A DNA stretch of 64,000 bases, taken from assembly GCF_900070325.1 (NCBI RefSeq), contig NZ_LN879430.1, positions 951,379 through 1,015,378 on the forward strand, read 5' to 3'. Origin of the DNA: Herbinix luporum (GTDB lineage: Bacteria > Bacillota > Clostridia > Lachnospirales > Lachnospiraceae). Position 1 is the first letter of the stretch, and each line of letters opens with the position of its first letter. The translations under genes were made by a program, and so were the position numbers. The notes under the pieces were generated by a model. That model searched no databases. It was not told where the DNA came from and worked only from the letters and a program-made list of their open reading frames with translations. Shown here one piece after another: positions 28,044-37,462 of this stretch.

Positions 28044-28949
28044 ATGAAAAAAGCAGTAATTGGTTTAATTATGTTGACTTTGCTGATGTTTGCCTTGACA
28101 GCCTGCGACTCCAAAGATGGTGGGAATGATGTGTCAAAGCAGGAGGCCACAGGTAATGATAACAAAGATACAGCAAACAAGGAAGAAGCAGATCAGTCAG
28201 AGGATAATAATCAGACTGATACTTCATTAGAATATGTGAAGAATAAAGGTAAGTTAATTCTTGGCCTGGATGATTCATTTCCACCCATGGGATTTCGTGA
28301 TGATGCAGGTAATATTGTAGGTTTTGATATTGACCTTGCAGAAGCAGTATGCAAAAAGCTGGGAGTGGAGCTGGTAGTTGAACCTATTAAATGGATTGCT
28401 AAGGAACATGAATTAAATACCAAGAGTATTGATTGTATCTGGAATGGTTTTTCTGTTACACCGGATAGGGTGGAGCAACTTTCAATGTCTATACCATATA
28501 TGGAGAATAAATTAGCCATTGTTGTAAAAAATGGTAGCGGTATAGAGTCCAAAGAGGACTTGGCCGGCAAACGATTGGCTGTACAAGGCGGTTCCTCAGC
28601 AGAGGAAGCCCTAAATACAGAAGAAAACAAGGAATTTAGAGAGTCTCTTGGGGAGATTAACAGCAGCTTTAAAGATTATGTAACAGCAGTAATGGATCTT
28701 GAGACCGGAAATTCCGATGCTGTACTTATGGATTCTGTAGTTGCTACATATATGATTCATGAAGTCGGCAAGGACTTTGTAATACTTGACGATTACCTTC
28801 TGGCTGAAGAATATGCTATCGGTTTTCGTAAAGGTGAAGAGGCCCTGGTTAATGCAGTAAATGAGGCTTTAAGAGAATTAAAAGCAGACCAAACGGTGGC
28901 CGAAATTTCAGAGAAATGGTTTGGTTCTGATATAACAATTATTGAATAG
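28044..28949 (+). CDS. Polar amino-acid ABC transporter substrate-binding lipoprotein
   Basis: A 301-residue lipoprotein. The signal peptide ends with the lipobox LTAC (Cys at about residue 21); an Asp/Glu/Asn-rich linker of ~35 residues follows and then the type II solute-binding domain (GKLILGLDDSFPPMGFRD, FDIDLAEAV, DCIWNGFSVTPDR, GGSSAEEAL). It captures amino acids such as glutamine, cystine or arginine; specificity is not readable. AGGGAGG precedes the ATG. The permease and ATPase that complete the transporter follow at 29298 and 29981, with a terminator and a separate promoter in between. Confidence 0.93.
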   Translation: MKKAVIGLIMLTLLMFALTACDSKDGGNDVSKQEATGNDNKDTANKEEADQSEDNNQTDTSLEYVKNKGKLILGLDDSFPPMGFRDDAGNIVGFDIDLAEAVCKKLGVELVVEPIKWIAKEHELNTKSIDCIWNGFSVTPDRVEQLSMSIPYMENKLAIVVKNGSGIESKEDLAGKRLAVQGGSSAEEALNTEENKEFRESLGEINSSFKDYVTAVMDLETGNSDAVLMDSVVATYMIHEVGKDFVILDDYLLAEEYAIGFRKGEEALVNAVNEALRELKADQTVAEISEKWFGSDITIIE

Positions 28950-28971
28950 AATAAATCTTATATGTAAAGGC

Positions 28972-29020
28972 AAGAAGGTTTCGCTATCTTCCAAGAGGAA
29001 GATAGTGAAACCTTCTTTTG
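28972..29020 (+). terminator. Strong terminator after the binding protein gene
   Basis: A 21-bp stem (28972-28992 with 28997-29017) with one G-U pair and a 4-base loop, then TTTGG. It allows the binding protein to be made in excess over the membrane parts. Confidence 0.85.
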
Positions 29021-29222
29021 GACTGCCAAGTAAATCTTTAGTGTAAAACCTGGTGTAAATTATAGGGGTCAAATAGATAAAATATATGGGGATGGTTATA
29101 TTATGACTAATATTTGGATAAAAGTCAACTATTTTTATGCAAAAAATTACAAACAAGTGTAAAAATTAGGGATTTAGTATTATTTCATACGAAAAATGAG
29201 CAATTACAACAAGAAAATAAGA

Positions 29223-29260
29223 TTGAAATCCTCACATCATTATGGTAGTATGGTAAAGTG
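29223..29260 (+). promoter_or_regulatory. Promoter of the amino-acid permease/ATPase genes
   Basis: TTGAAA (29223-29228), 17-base spacer, TAGTAT (29246-29251), followed by GGTAAAGTG. Bases 29243-29260 match 27996-28013 in 17 of 18 positions. Confidence 0.65.
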
Positions 29261-29297
29261 CTAACAGACAATATTATTTTGAAAGGCTTGGTTGACT

Positions 29298-29957
29298 ATG
29301 GTAATCGATAAAGTACCGATAGACTTGCTTGTAAAGAATATGATCTTTGCAACCGGAACAGTTCTAAAGATTTTTTTTCTAACCATTTTGCTATCAATAC
29401 CTTTGGGATTTTTGGTAGCCTTAGCAAGAGGAAGTCGGTATAAAATAATTAGTGTACCTACAAGGATATATCAGCTGATATTCCGAGGAACACCTCTTAT
29501 GTTACAGCTGTTTTTTTTCATGTATGCCCCTTATTATATATTTGATACGGGCTTTGAACGATTTACAGCATGTATTATAGCTTTTGTAATAAATTATGCT
29601 GCATATTTTGGAGAAATCTTCAGAGGAGGAATTGCAGCCATTCCCAAGGGACAATATGAAGCAGCCAAGGTATTGGGATATAGTAAATTACAGACATTTA
29701 CAAGGATTATTTTGCCCCAGGTAATAAAGCATGTTATACCTGCTACAGGTAATGAGTTTATGACCTTAGTTAAAGATACATCCCTTGCTCAGGTTATTTC
29801 CGTAAAAGAAATTTATGATGTAGCCAGCAATGCCGGTTCAAGATATTTTTCAACTATACCTTTGGTTGTAGCAGGGGTATTTTATCTAGTAATGAATACT
29901 GTAATAGAGTTTATTTTTAAGTATATTGAAAAGAAACTTAATTATTATAAGACTTGA
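29298..29957 (+). CDS. Polar amino-acid ABC transporter permease
   Basis: A 219-residue membrane permease of the HisM/GlnP family with about five helices and the EAA loop (YEAAKVLGYSKLQTFTRIILPQ) near residue 130. GAAAGG at 29281-29286 is 5 bases from a TTG at 29292 and 11 from the ATG at 29298; ATG is preferred but not certain. It forms a homodimer channel in the membrane with the ATPase encoded next, and takes substrate from the lipoprotein encoded at 28044. Confidence 0.93.
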   Translation: MVIDKVPIDLLVKNMIFATGTVLKIFFLTILLSIPLGFLVALARGSRYKIISVPTRIYQLIFRGTPLMLQLFFFMYAPYYIFDTGFERFTACIIAFVINYAAYFGEIFRGGIAAIPKGQYEAAKVLGYSKLQTFTRIILPQVIKHVIPATGNEFMTLVKDTSLAQVISVKEIYDVASNAGSRYFSTIPLVVAGVFYLVMNTVIEFIFKYIEKKLNYYKT

Positions 29958-29980
29958 TTTAATTTAAAGGGGAATTACAT

Positions 29981-30739
29981 ATGCTACTTAAGGCTGAAAA
30001 TATAAAAAAGAAATTTAATAAGGAAAATGTTCTTAAAGATATATCTTTGGAAGTCAAAAAGGGAGAAGTAGTGGCAATCATAGGACCATCCGGCTCCGGT
30101 AAATCCACATTACTTCGCTGTCTGACACAGCTTGAACAGGTGGATGGGGGCCGAATTGAGATTGACGGCAAGCTTATGGTTGATGCTGTAGACGGTAAAG
30201 CGGTATATTCCGATGCTAAAACTCTTCATGAAATACAAGTAAATGTAGGATTAGTATTTCAAAATTTTAATTTATTTCCCCATTATTCTGTGCTAAAAAA
30301 TATAACCGATGCCCAGATTAGGGTGCTTAAAAGAGATAAAAAAGAAGCTAAAGTTATAGCTATGGATTTACTTTCAAAAATGAATCTCTCTGATAGATGG
30401 GCTGCTTACCCTTGTGAGCTGTCCGGGGGACAGCAGCAGAGAATAGCCATAGCAAGAGCCCTAGCTCTAAATCCTAAAATTCTTTTCTTTGATGAGCCAA
30501 CATCAGCCTTAGATCCGGAATTGACAGGAGAAATTCTTAAAGTTATAAAAAATCTGGCAAAGGAAAAGATGACCATGGTTATAGTAACCCATGAGATGGC
30601 ATTTGCAAAAGAAGTGGCTGATAAAGTTATATTTATGGATAATGGTGTTATTATTGAACAGGGTACTCCGGGAGAAGTTTTTTCCAATACAAAAAATCAA
30701 AGAACTAAGGAGTTTCTGCAAAGATATTCTGAAAAATAA
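29981..30739 (+). CDS. Polar amino-acid ABC transporter ATP-binding protein
   Basis: A 252-residue ATPase of the GlnQ/HisP group: Walker [12 protein letters not shown] at about 33, Q-loop ([12 protein letters not shown]), signature LSGGQQQR, Walker [15 protein letters not shown] and H-loop VTHEM. The sequence [14 protein letters not shown] and the 250-residue length are typical. GGGG-type ribosome site upstream. Last gene of the transporter row; the region to rimP has a strong new promoter. Confidence 0.95.
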   Translation: MLLKAENIKKKFNKENVLKDISLEVKKGEVVAIIGPSGSGKSTLLRCLTQLEQVDGGRIEIDGKLMVDAVDGKAVYSDAKTLHEIQVNVGLVFQNFNLFPHYSVLKNITDAQIRVLKRDKKEAKVIAMDLLSKMNLSDRWAAYPCELSGGQQQRIAIARALALNPKILFFDEPTSALDPELTGEILKVIKNLAKEKMTMVIVTHEMAFAKEVADKVIFMDNGVIIEQGTPGEVFSNTKNQRTKEFLQRYSEK

Positions 30740-30742
30740 CCC

Positions 30743-30771
30743 TTGCAAATATTACCTATATTTGATATAAT
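30743..30771 (+). promoter_or_regulatory. Promoter of the rimP-nusA-infB operon
   Basis: TTGCAA (30743-30748), 17-base spacer, perfect TATAAT (30766-30771): a strong sigma-A promoter. Confidence 0.75.
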
Positions 30772-30800
30772 AACATGTGTGCAAAATGATAAGACTAATT

Positions 30801-30824
30801 AAGAGTGGGCGTGAGTCCACTCTT
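30801..30824 (+). promoter_or_regulatory. Leader hairpin before rimP
   Basis: Stem 30801-30808 with 30817-30824 (8 bp) and loop GCGTGAGT. Similar GUGGGC...UCCAC leader hairpins precede rimP/ylxS in many Firmicutes and have been described as the rimP leader RNA. A T-rich run follows (30825-30850), so it may attenuate transcription. Confidence 0.55.
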
Positions 30825-30872
30825 ATATTTTGTGAACAGACATTTTTTTATTCAAAGAAAGTAGGGTTTAAG

Positions 30873-31340
30873 ATGGCAAAGCACGAAGTTTATGAACAAA
30901 AGACAGAGAAATTATTGGAGCCTATTTTGGCAGAGCATCATTTTGAATTATATGATGTGGAATATGTAAAAGAAGGCAGCAATTGGTATCTACGGGCTTT
31001 TATTGATAAGGAAGGTGGTATTACTGTAGATGATTGTGAGCTGGTAAGTAGGAAGCTAAGTGATTTGCTAGATAAAGAGGATTTTATTTCTGAGTCTTAT
31101 ATTCTTGAAGTTAGTTCACCGGGTCTTGGCAGGCAGTTGAAAAAAGACAAACACTTTGATCGTAGTATTGGTGAGGAAGTTGAAATTAAGTTATATAAGG
31201 CCATTGATAAACAAAAAGAATGGATAGGTATATTAAAAGACTATAATGCAGAAGTCATTAAAATCCAGCTAGATGATGAGACAGAGATGGAATTTCCAAG
31301 ATCTAATGTAGCAGTGGTTCGTTTGACCATTGATTTTTAA
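30873..31340 (+). CDS. rimP: Ribosome maturation factor RimP
   Basis: Assists maturation of the 30S subunit. The 155-residue protein has the RimP_N domain with YDVEYVKEG...LRAFIDKEGGITVDDCE and the SPGLGRQL motif, then a C-terminal SH3-like domain. The start is the ATG at 30873, which fits the usual family N-terminus; the open frame extends to 30777 inside the leader hairpin. The following gene row rimP-nusA-ylxR-ylxQ-infB-rbfA is conserved in Firmicutes. Confidence 0.94.
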   Translation: MAKHEVYEQKTEKLLEPILAEHHFELYDVEYVKEGSNWYLRAFIDKEGGITVDDCELVSRKLSDLLDKEDFISESYILEVSSPGLGRQLKKDKHFDRSIGEEVEIKLYKAIDKQKEWIGILKDYNAEVIKIQLDDETEMEFPRSNVAVVRLTIDF

Positions 31341-31374
31341 TAGTAAATTTGATGTGATTTATTATAGTATATAA

Positions 31375-31608
31375 AGTTAGTGGAACATGTAGTTTGTTGA
31401 AGGGAGAAAAATTCTCCCTATGTAGTTAATGGAACGTGTTAGTTTATTGAAGGGAGAAAAATTCTCCCTATGTAGTTAATGGAACGTGTTAGTTTATTGA
31501 AGGGAGAAAAATTCTCCCTATGTAGTTAGTGGAACTCGTTAGTTTATTGAAGGGAGAAAAATTCTCCCTATGTAGTTAGTGGAACTCGTTAGTTTATTGA
31601 AGGGAGAA
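31375..31608 (+). repeat. Five-copy 50-bp tandem repeat in the nusA leader
   Basis: Units: 31375-31423 (49 bp, one base missing), 31424-31473, 31474-31523, 31524-31573, and a truncated one 31574-31608. Units 2 and 3 are identical; units 4 and 5 share their own variant (GAACTC instead of GAACGT). Units 1-4 each contain GGGAGAA-AAA-TTCTCCC, a 7-bp hairpin; unit 5 keeps only GGGAGAA, which is the likely Shine-Dalgarno site of nusA. The repeats fill the gap between rimP and nusA. Confidence 0.95.
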
Positions 31609-31617
31609 TTGGGTAAA

Positions 31618-32664
31618 ATGGATGCGAACAGGGAACTGATTAATGCTTTAAACCAGATTGAGAAAGAAAAGGATATTAGTAAGGATATCTTATTGGAAGC
31701 TTTGGAAAACTCATTGGTTGCAGCATGTAAAAATAATTTTGGCAGGGCAGATAATATAAAAGTTAGTATTGATAGGGAAACCGGACAGGTAAATGTCTAT
31801 GCCATGAAGGAAGTAGTCGAAGAAGTGACAGACCCCGTTACGCAGATTAGCCTGGCCCAGGCCAAAATAAAGGATGGTAATTTTAACCTTGGAGATATGG
31901 TAAGTGTAGAAGTAACTCCAAAGAATTTTGGTAGGATTGCCGCACAGAAAGCAAAACAGGTTGTGGTCCAGAAAATCCGTGAAGAAGAAAGAAAAGTATT
32001 ATATCAGCAGTACAGTAGTAAGGAAAGAGATATTGTAACCGGAATTGTACAAAGATATGTAGGAAATAATGTAAGTATAAACCTAGGCAAAGTGGATGCC
32101 ATGCTTAATGAAAATGAACAGGTTAAGGGAGAAGTCTTTCGTCCTACAGACCGTATTAAGCTATATGTTCTTGAAGTTAAGGATACTCCAAAAGGTCCCC
32201 GGATCTTGGTTTCTAGGACTCATCCTGAGTTGGTTAAACGTTTATTTGAAGCTGAAGTTGCCGAAATTCAGGATGGTACTGTTGAAATTAAAAGCATTGC
32301 AAGAGAAGCAGGTTCCAGAACAAAGATGGCAGTATGGAGTAACGATCCCAATGTTGACGCCGTAGGAGCTTGTGTGGGAGTAAACGGCGCAAGGGTTAAT
32401 GCCATTGTATATGAGCTTCGGGATGAGAAAATAGATATTATCAACTGGAGCGATGACCCTGCTAAGCTGATTGAAAATGCCTTAAGTCCTGCCAAGGTTA
32501 TTTCCGTTACAGTGGATGAAGAAGAAAAAAGTGCAAGAGTTGTTGTTCCTGATTACCAGCTGTCATTAGCTATCGGTAAGGAAGGCCAGAATGCCAGATT
32601 GGCAGCTAAGTTGACAGGATATAAGATAGATATTAAGAGTGAATCTCAGATAATGGGATATTAA
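31618..32664 (+). CDS. nusA: Transcription termination/antitermination factor NusA
   Basis: RNA polymerase-binding factor that controls pausing and termination. The 348-residue protein has the N-terminal polymerase-binding domain, an S1 domain (GIVQRYVGNNVSINLGK near 140), and two KH domains (VGACVGVNGARV near 245 and LAIGKEGQNARLAAKLTG near 315). No C-terminal acidic repeats, as usual for Firmicutes. The ATG at 31618 gives the normal N-terminus, with GGGAG at 31602-31606. The frame is open up to a GTG at 31579 inside the repeat, 13 codons earlier. Confidence 0.95.
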   Translation: MDANRELINALNQIEKEKDISKDILLEALENSLVAACKNNFGRADNIKVSIDRETGQVNVYAMKEVVEEVTDPVTQISLAQAKIKDGNFNLGDMVSVEVTPKNFGRIAAQKAKQVVVQKIREEERKVLYQQYSSKERDIVTGIVQRYVGNNVSINLGKVDAMLNENEQVKGEVFRPTDRIKLYVLEVKDTPKGPRILVSRTHPELVKRLFEAEVAEIQDGTVEIKSIAREAGSRTKMAVWSNDPNVDAVGACVGVNGARVNAIVYELRDEKIDIINWSDDPAKLIENALSPAKVISVTVDEEEKSARVVVPDYQLSLAIGKEGQNARLAAKLTGYKIDIKSESQIMGY

Positions 32665-32678
32665 GGATGTGATTATGG

Positions 32679-32966
32679 ATGGCAAGGAAAATACCATTAA
32701 GAGTGTGTACCGGATGCGGTGAGTCAAAACCCAAAAAGGAATTAATCCGAATCCTACGAACCCCTGAAGAAGAGATTATTGTGGATACAACAGGAAAGAA
32801 GAATGGTAGAGGGGCATATATTTGCTGTTCTTCTGATTGTTTAAAAAAAGCAATTAAAACAAGGGGGTTAGAGCGTTCATTAAAGGTGGAGATACCTAAA
32901 GAATTGCTTGATACTTTAGAGAAGGAGATGGTATCACTTGAATCCGACATTAAAAAAGGTATTTAG
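32679..32966 (+). CDS. ylxR: YlxR family RNA-binding protein (RnpM-like)
   Basis: A 95-residue basic protein with the family start RKIPLRVCTGCGESKPKKELIRI and the later RGAYIC. YlxR proteins bind RNA and, in B. subtilis, modulate RNase P (RnpM). It lies 14 bases after nusA and overlaps the next gene by 29 bases. Confidence 0.92.
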   Translation: MARKIPLRVCTGCGESKPKKELIRILRTPEEEIIVDTTGKKNGRGAYICCSSDCLKKAIKTRGLERSLKVEIPKELLDTLEKEMVSLESDIKKGI

Positions 32967-33252
32967 CCTGTTAGGCATTGCAACGAAATCCAATAATATA
33001 GTCAGTGGAGAATTTTTAACGGAAAAGGCGGTGAAAGAACATAAAGCAGCCTTAGTCATAGTAGCTGAAGACGCATCGGATAATACTAAGAAAATGTTTA
33101 CCAATATGTGTACTTATTATAAAGTGCCGATATATTTTTGTGGTTTAAAGACTGATCTTGGCCATGCGATAGGCAAAGAATTTCGAGCTTCTTTAGCGGT
33201 ACTAGATAAGGGCTTGGCAGACGCAATTGAAAAGCAACTTAAAATGATGTAG
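32938..33252 (+). CDS. ylxQ: L7Ae-type ribosomal protein family protein YlxQ
   Basis: A 104-residue member of the L7Ae/L30e/S12e family ([18 protein letters not shown]...[10 protein letters not shown]...[15 protein letters not shown]), which binds kink-turn RNA. The start is TTG at 32938 with GAAGGAGAT upstream; it overlaps ylxR by 29 bases, suggesting translational coupling. Standard neighbour of infB in Firmicutes. Confidence 0.92.
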   Translation: MNPTLKKVFSLLGIATKSNNIVSGEFLTEKAVKEHKAALVIVAEDASDNTKKMFTNMCTYYKVPIYFCGLKTDLGHAIGKEFRASLAVLDKGLADAIEKQLKMM

Positions 33253-33275
33253 TGAGATTAACGGAGGTAGTAAGT

Positions 33276-35996
33276 ATGGCAAAGATGAAAGTATTTGAAT
33301 TAAAAAATCTAATAAATGAACAAATTCATGGTAATATCGAGAGTAAGGATATACAAAAATTCCTGGAGGAAAAATTGGGTATAAAAAAGACCCATAGCAG
33401 TAATCTTGAGGACCATGAAGTAAAAGCTGTTAAGGAACATTTTATTCCTTCGGCTAAGAAAACTTCCGAAACTCCTGCAATTAATAATGTGCGTACTGCA
33501 AGTCATAACATTGAAATGGGTCAGGAGCTTGCGGGAAGTCAACCTAAGGAGACACAAGGCAAGCAGACGGAGCCTACGACCGCAGCAAGACCTGCAGGCC
33601 AGGCAAGGGGCCAAGGTCAGATACAAAATACCCAGGCAAGGCCTCAAGGTCAGACGCCAAGAGGTCAAAGGCCAAGAGGGCAAAGACCAAGAGGTCAGAT
33701 GTCCTCTCAAAATGCAAATGCTCAAGGACATTCTGCACAGTCAGCAAGACCGCAAGGAGCGGCAAACAGAAGTCAAAAACAAGCTAATCAGCAGCCAAGC
33801 GGACAAAAATCCCAAGCAAGACCACAGGGGCAACAGGGTCAGCAGGGACGCGTGCAGCAACAAAGTGGCAGAAGATATGCTGATAATAATCAAAGACCGG
33901 CAAATAGACAGGGCAGTGGTCAAAGAGCCGGATATAATACAAGACCTAATGAAACTTATAAAAAAGATCAAGAGGGTAGACAGTCATATGCAAATAGAAA
34001 TAAGAGAAGTACAGGTTCTAGAAATGCCAATGACAGAAAGAATTTTGATCAGCAAATATTAGAACAAAAAGTAGCAGAGAAAAATGATTTTAGTAACAAA
34101 AGAAATAGGGACAGAATGAACAAGGATAAGATGTATAAAGATAAGGCTTTATTGCACGATGAGGAAGAAAAGAACATAAGCAAACTTACTCCTAAAAAGG
34201 GACAATTTATTAAGCCGAAGCCGGTTGAAGAAGTGAAGGAAGAAATTAAGGTAATTACTCTTCCTGAGGTTCTGACAATTAAGGAACTGGCAGATAAGAT
34301 GAAAATATCTGGAGCTACTTTGATAAAGAAGTTATTCCTTGAAGGTAAAGTAGTTACCATTAATCAAGAAATAACATTTGAAGAGGCAGAGGAAATAGCC
34401 ATAGAATATGATATAATATGTGAAAAAGAAGTTAAGGTTAATGAAGTTGAGGAATTGTTAAAGGAAGAGGAAGAAGATCCTGCAACTATGGTAAAGCGAC
34501 CTCCTGTTGTTTGTGTTATGGGTCATGTTGACCATGGTAAGACCTCACTTCTTGATGCAATCAGGCATGCCAATGTAACCTCAAAAGAGGCGGGAGGAAT
34601 TACCCAACATATCGGTGCTTACATGGTTGAAGTTAACGGTGAGAAGATTACATTCTTGGATACACCGGGCCATGAGGCTTTTACTTCCATGCGTATGAGA
34701 GGTGCTCAGGCTACAGATATAGCAATCTTAGTGGTTGCGGCAGATGATGGTGTAATGCCTCAGACAGTAGAGGCTATTAGCCATGCTAAAGCAGCAGGTG
34801 TTCAAATAATAGTTGCAATCAATAAAATAGATAAGCCCAGTGCTAATGTAGAGAGAGTAAAACAAGAGCTTACTGAATATGAATTAATAGCAGAAGATTG
34901 GGGCGGAGATACAATATTTGTTCCTGTTTCAGCCCATACTAAAGAAGGAATTGATCAGCTACTTGAAATGATTCTTCTGACTGCCGAGATGGAAGAGTTG
35001 AAGGCAAATCCCAATCGTATGGCCAGGGGTCTTGTTATTGAAGCAGAACTGGATAAAGGAAGGGGTCCTGTAGCTACTATCTTAGTGCAGAAGGGAACTT
35101 TGCATGTGGGTGACAATATTGCTGTAGGTTCCTCTTATGGTAAGGTTCGTGCTATGATAGATGATAGGGGCAGAAGAGTTAAAGAAGCAACTCCTTCTAC
35201 ACCTGTAGAAATATTAGGATTAAACTCAGTTCCTGATGTGGGAGAGATTTTCCTATCAACCGAAAGCGAAAAGGAAGCAAGAAATATTGCGGAAGCATTT
35301 ATTAACCAGAGCAAGGAGAAATTGATTGCCGATACTAAAGCAAAGTTATCCCTAGACGGACTCTTTTCACAAATTCAAGCAGGCAATATTAAAGAACTAA
35401 ATCTTATTATCAAGGCCGATGTACAAGGTTCAGTAGAGGCCATGAAGCAAAGTCTGCTGAAGTTGAGCAATGAAGAAGTTGCTGTAAGGGTTATTCATGG
35501 CGGTGTTGGTGCCATAAATGAATCTGACGTTATACTGGCTAGCACATCCAATGCTATTATCATCGGTTTTAACGTAAAACCCGATAATATGGCTAAGGAA
35601 AGAGCAGATCATGAAAAAGTAGATATAAAATTATATCGTGTTATATATACTGCAATTAATGACGTAGAAGCAGCCATGAAGGGTCTCTTAGATCCTGTAT
35701 ATGAGGAAAAAGTAATTGGCCATGCAGAGATTCGTCAAACATTTAAAGCTTCAGGAATAGGTACTATCGGAGGAGCTTATGTTTTAGACGGTAAAATCGT
35801 AAGGGGCTGCAAAGTTCGTATATACAGAGATAATAAGCTATATCATGAGGGTAACTTAGCTTCACTTAAGAGATTCCAAGATGATGTGAAAGAGGTTGCT
35901 GCAGGTTACGAATGCGGTTTGGTATTTGAGAAATTCAACGATATTAAGGTTGATGATAAAGTAGAATTTTATGTAATGGAAGAAGTGCCCAGATAA
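33276..35996 (+). CDS. infB: Translation initiation factor IF-2
   Basis: GTPase that places initiator tRNA on the 30S subunit. The 906-residue protein has a short N-terminal IF2_N unit, then a ~200-residue Gln/Arg/Gly-rich disordered linker (about residues 75-260), a second IF2_N unit and the G domain with G1 GHVDHGKTS (near 417), G3 DTPGHEAF and NKIDKP, followed by domains II, III and IV. The ATG at 33276 with GGAGG 8 bases upstream is used; the open frame begins at 33252. The bias explains many spurious overlapping ORFs here. Confidence 0.96.
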   Translation: MAKMKVFELKNLINEQIHGNIESKDIQKFLEEKLGIKKTHSSNLEDHEVKAVKEHFIPSAKKTSETPAINNVRTASHNIEMGQELAGSQPKETQGKQTEPTTAARPAGQARGQGQIQNTQARPQGQTPRGQRPRGQRPRGQMSSQNANAQGHSAQSARPQGAANRSQKQANQQPSGQKSQARPQGQQGQQGRVQQQSGRRYADNNQRPANRQGSGQRAGYNTRPNETYKKDQEGRQSYANRNKRSTGSRNANDRKNFDQQILEQKVAEKNDFSNKRNRDRMNKDKMYKDKALLHDEEEKNISKLTPKKGQFIKPKPVEEVKEEIKVITLPEVLTIKELADKMKISGATLIKKLFLEGKVVTINQEITFEEAEEIAIEYDIICEKEVKVNEVEELLKEEEEDPATMVKRPPVVCVMGHVDHGKTSLLDAIRHANVTSKEAGGITQHIGAYMVEVNGEKITFLDTPGHEAFTSMRMRGAQATDIAILVVAADDGVMPQTVEAISHAKAAGVQIIVAINKIDKPSANVERVKQELTEYELIAEDWGGDTIFVPVSAHTKEGIDQLLEMILLTAEMEELKANPNRMARGLVIEAELDKGRGPVATILVQKGTLHVGDNIAVGSSYGKVRAMIDDRGRRVKEATPSTPVEILGLNSVPDVGEIFLSTESEKEARNIAEAFINQSKEKLIADTKAKLSLDGLFSQIQAGNIKELNLIIKADVQGSVEAMKQSLLKLSNEEVAVRVIHGGVGAINESDVILASTSNAIIIGFNVKPDNMAKERADHEKVDIKLYRVIYTAINDVEAAMKGLLDPVYEEKVIGHAEIRQTFKASGIGTIGGAYVLDGKIVRGCKVRIYRDNKLYHEGNLASLKRFQDDVKEVAAGYECGLVFEKFNDIKVDDKVEFYVMEEVPR

Positions 35997-36034
35997 GAAT
36001 TGGCTTAAGTTGAAGGAAAGGTATTGGTGATAGT

Positions 36035-36436
36035 ATGAGGAAAAACAGCATTAAAAACACCAGAATAAATGGAGAAGTAAAAAAAGAGCTAAGCAATTTA
36101 ATCAGCAGGGAGATTAAGGATCCTAGAATTCATCCTATGACTTCAGTCATTGACGTATATGTAGCACCGGATTTAAAGACTGCTAAGGTATATATAAGTG
36201 TTATGGGAGATGAGGAATCTAAAAAAGAAACCTATCAAGGATTAAAAAGTGCGGCATCCTTCATCCGTGGCCAATTAGCAAAAAATCTAAACTTACGTAA
36301 CACACCGGAACTTACCTTTATCATTGATGACTCCATAGAATATGGTGTGAAAATGTCAAAATTAATTGATGAGGTAAATTCTCAATCCGCTAATCATGAC
36401 ATAGAAGATAATGCTGAAGAAAATGTAACTGAGTAA
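36035..36436 (+). CDS. rbfA: Ribosome-binding factor A
   Basis: A 133-residue KH-type factor needed for 16S rRNA processing and 30S maturation. The sequence has the RINGEVKKELSNLISREIKDPR pattern (as TRINGEVKKEL) and LNLRNTPELTFIIDDSIEYG. The C-terminal tail is acidic. It lies 38 bases after infB and 35 before nrnA. Confidence 0.94.
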   Translation: MRKNSIKNTRINGEVKKELSNLISREIKDPRIHPMTSVIDVYVAPDLKTAKVYISVMGDEESKKETYQGLKSAASFIRGQLAKNLNLRNTPELTFIIDDSIEYGVKMSKLIDEVNSQSANHDIEDNAEENVTE

Positions 36437-36471
36437 CTTTTTGTATATAATAGGAACTGAAAGGATATTTT

Positions 36472-37446
36472 ATGAGCATTATTAATTTAGAAAATATAAC
36501 AAAGGAATTAATTGCTGCAAAAAAAATTGCAATTGCCGGCCATATTCGACCGGACGGCGATTGCATCGGTTCCTGCACGGCATTATATCTATATTTAATG
36601 AATAATTGCCATGAGCTGGGGATAGAGCAGGTGGATGTTTATCTAGAACCCTTTGGAGAGGAATTTAATATTCTTCCCGGTACAGATAAAATCAGACACA
36701 GCTATGATTATGATGAGTCTTACGATTTATTCATTTCCCTAGATAGCAGTAGTTTAGATCGTATAGGAAATGCAATCCGGTATTTTAATTCAGCCAAGAG
36801 AAAAATCTCCATAGATCATCATATTACCAATGAAAATTATGCAGATGTTAATCATGTGGTGGCAAATGCTTCTTCTACTTGTGAAGTTTTATATAATTTA
36901 ATGAATGAAGATAAGATAAACGAAGATATTGCAATGTGTCTATATGTTGGCATAATACATGATACAGGAATATTTAGACATAGCAGCACCTCAGATAAGA
37001 CAATGGAAATTGCTGCAGCCTTGATTAGGAAAGGTATAAACTTTACAAGACTAATTGATGAAACTTTTATCCAAAAGACTTATACCCAGCTGCAGGTATT
37101 AGGTAGGTGTCTTACGGAAAGTGTACTTTTATTAGAGGGTAAGATTATTGTTTCTCATATAAGCAAAAAGACCATTGATTTTTATGGGCTGGCTTATACA
37201 GATTTAAATGGAATAATAGATCAGCTTCGTACTGCTAAAAACACTGAGGTGGCTGTATTTATTTACGAGACGGATTTTAATGAACATAAGGTAAGCTTAA
37301 GATCCAATGGCATAGTGGATGTCAGTAAGATTGCACATTTATTTGGTGGCGGTGGACATGTAAAGGCTGCAGGCTACAGCATGGTAGGCACCGTTGATGA
37401 TGTAATTATTAAACTGCTTCCACAAATCAAGGCACAATTAACTTAA
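36472..37446 (+). CDS. nrnA: DHH/DHHA1 phosphoesterase, NrnA type
   Basis: Bifunctional oligoribonuclease and 3'-phosphoadenosine phosphatase. The 324-residue protein has the metal motifs HIRPDGDCIGS near 23, SLDSS near 87, DHHITNENY near 113, and GIIHDTG, plus a C-terminal DHHA1 domain with FGGGGHVKAAG near 295. It degrades nano-RNAs and the sulfur-pathway by-product pAp. Its place between rbfA and truB is usual in clostridia and bacilli. Confidence 0.93.
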   Translation: MSIINLENITKELIAAKKIAIAGHIRPDGDCIGSCTALYLYLMNNCHELGIEQVDVYLEPFGEEFNILPGTDKIRHSYDYDESYDLFISLDSSSLDRIGNAIRYFNSAKRKISIDHHITNENYADVNHVVANASSTCEVLYNLMNEDKINEDIAMCLYVGIIHDTGIFRHSSTSDKTMEIAAALIRKGINFTRLIDETFIQKTYTQLQVLGRCLTESVLLLEGKIIVSHISKKTIDFYGLAYTDLNGIIDQLRTAKNTEVAVFIYETDFNEHKVSLRSNGIVDVSKIAHLFGGGGHVKAAGYSMVGTVDDVIIKLLPQIKAQLT

Positions 37447-37462
37447 GCTCTTAAAGGAGCAG

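Noticed and set aside
28211..28630. Minus-strand ORF of 139 codons over the binding protein gene
   Set aside because: Antisense shadow of a well-identified lipoprotein gene with no ribosome site and no recognisable domain.
31375..31608. CRISPR array
   Set aside because: The 50-bp units are contiguous, with no unique spacers between them, and no cas genes are seen.
33487..34062. Plus-strand ORF of 191 codons in another frame
   Set aside because: It lies entirely within the Gln/Arg/Gly-rich linker of infB; composition produces long false frames.
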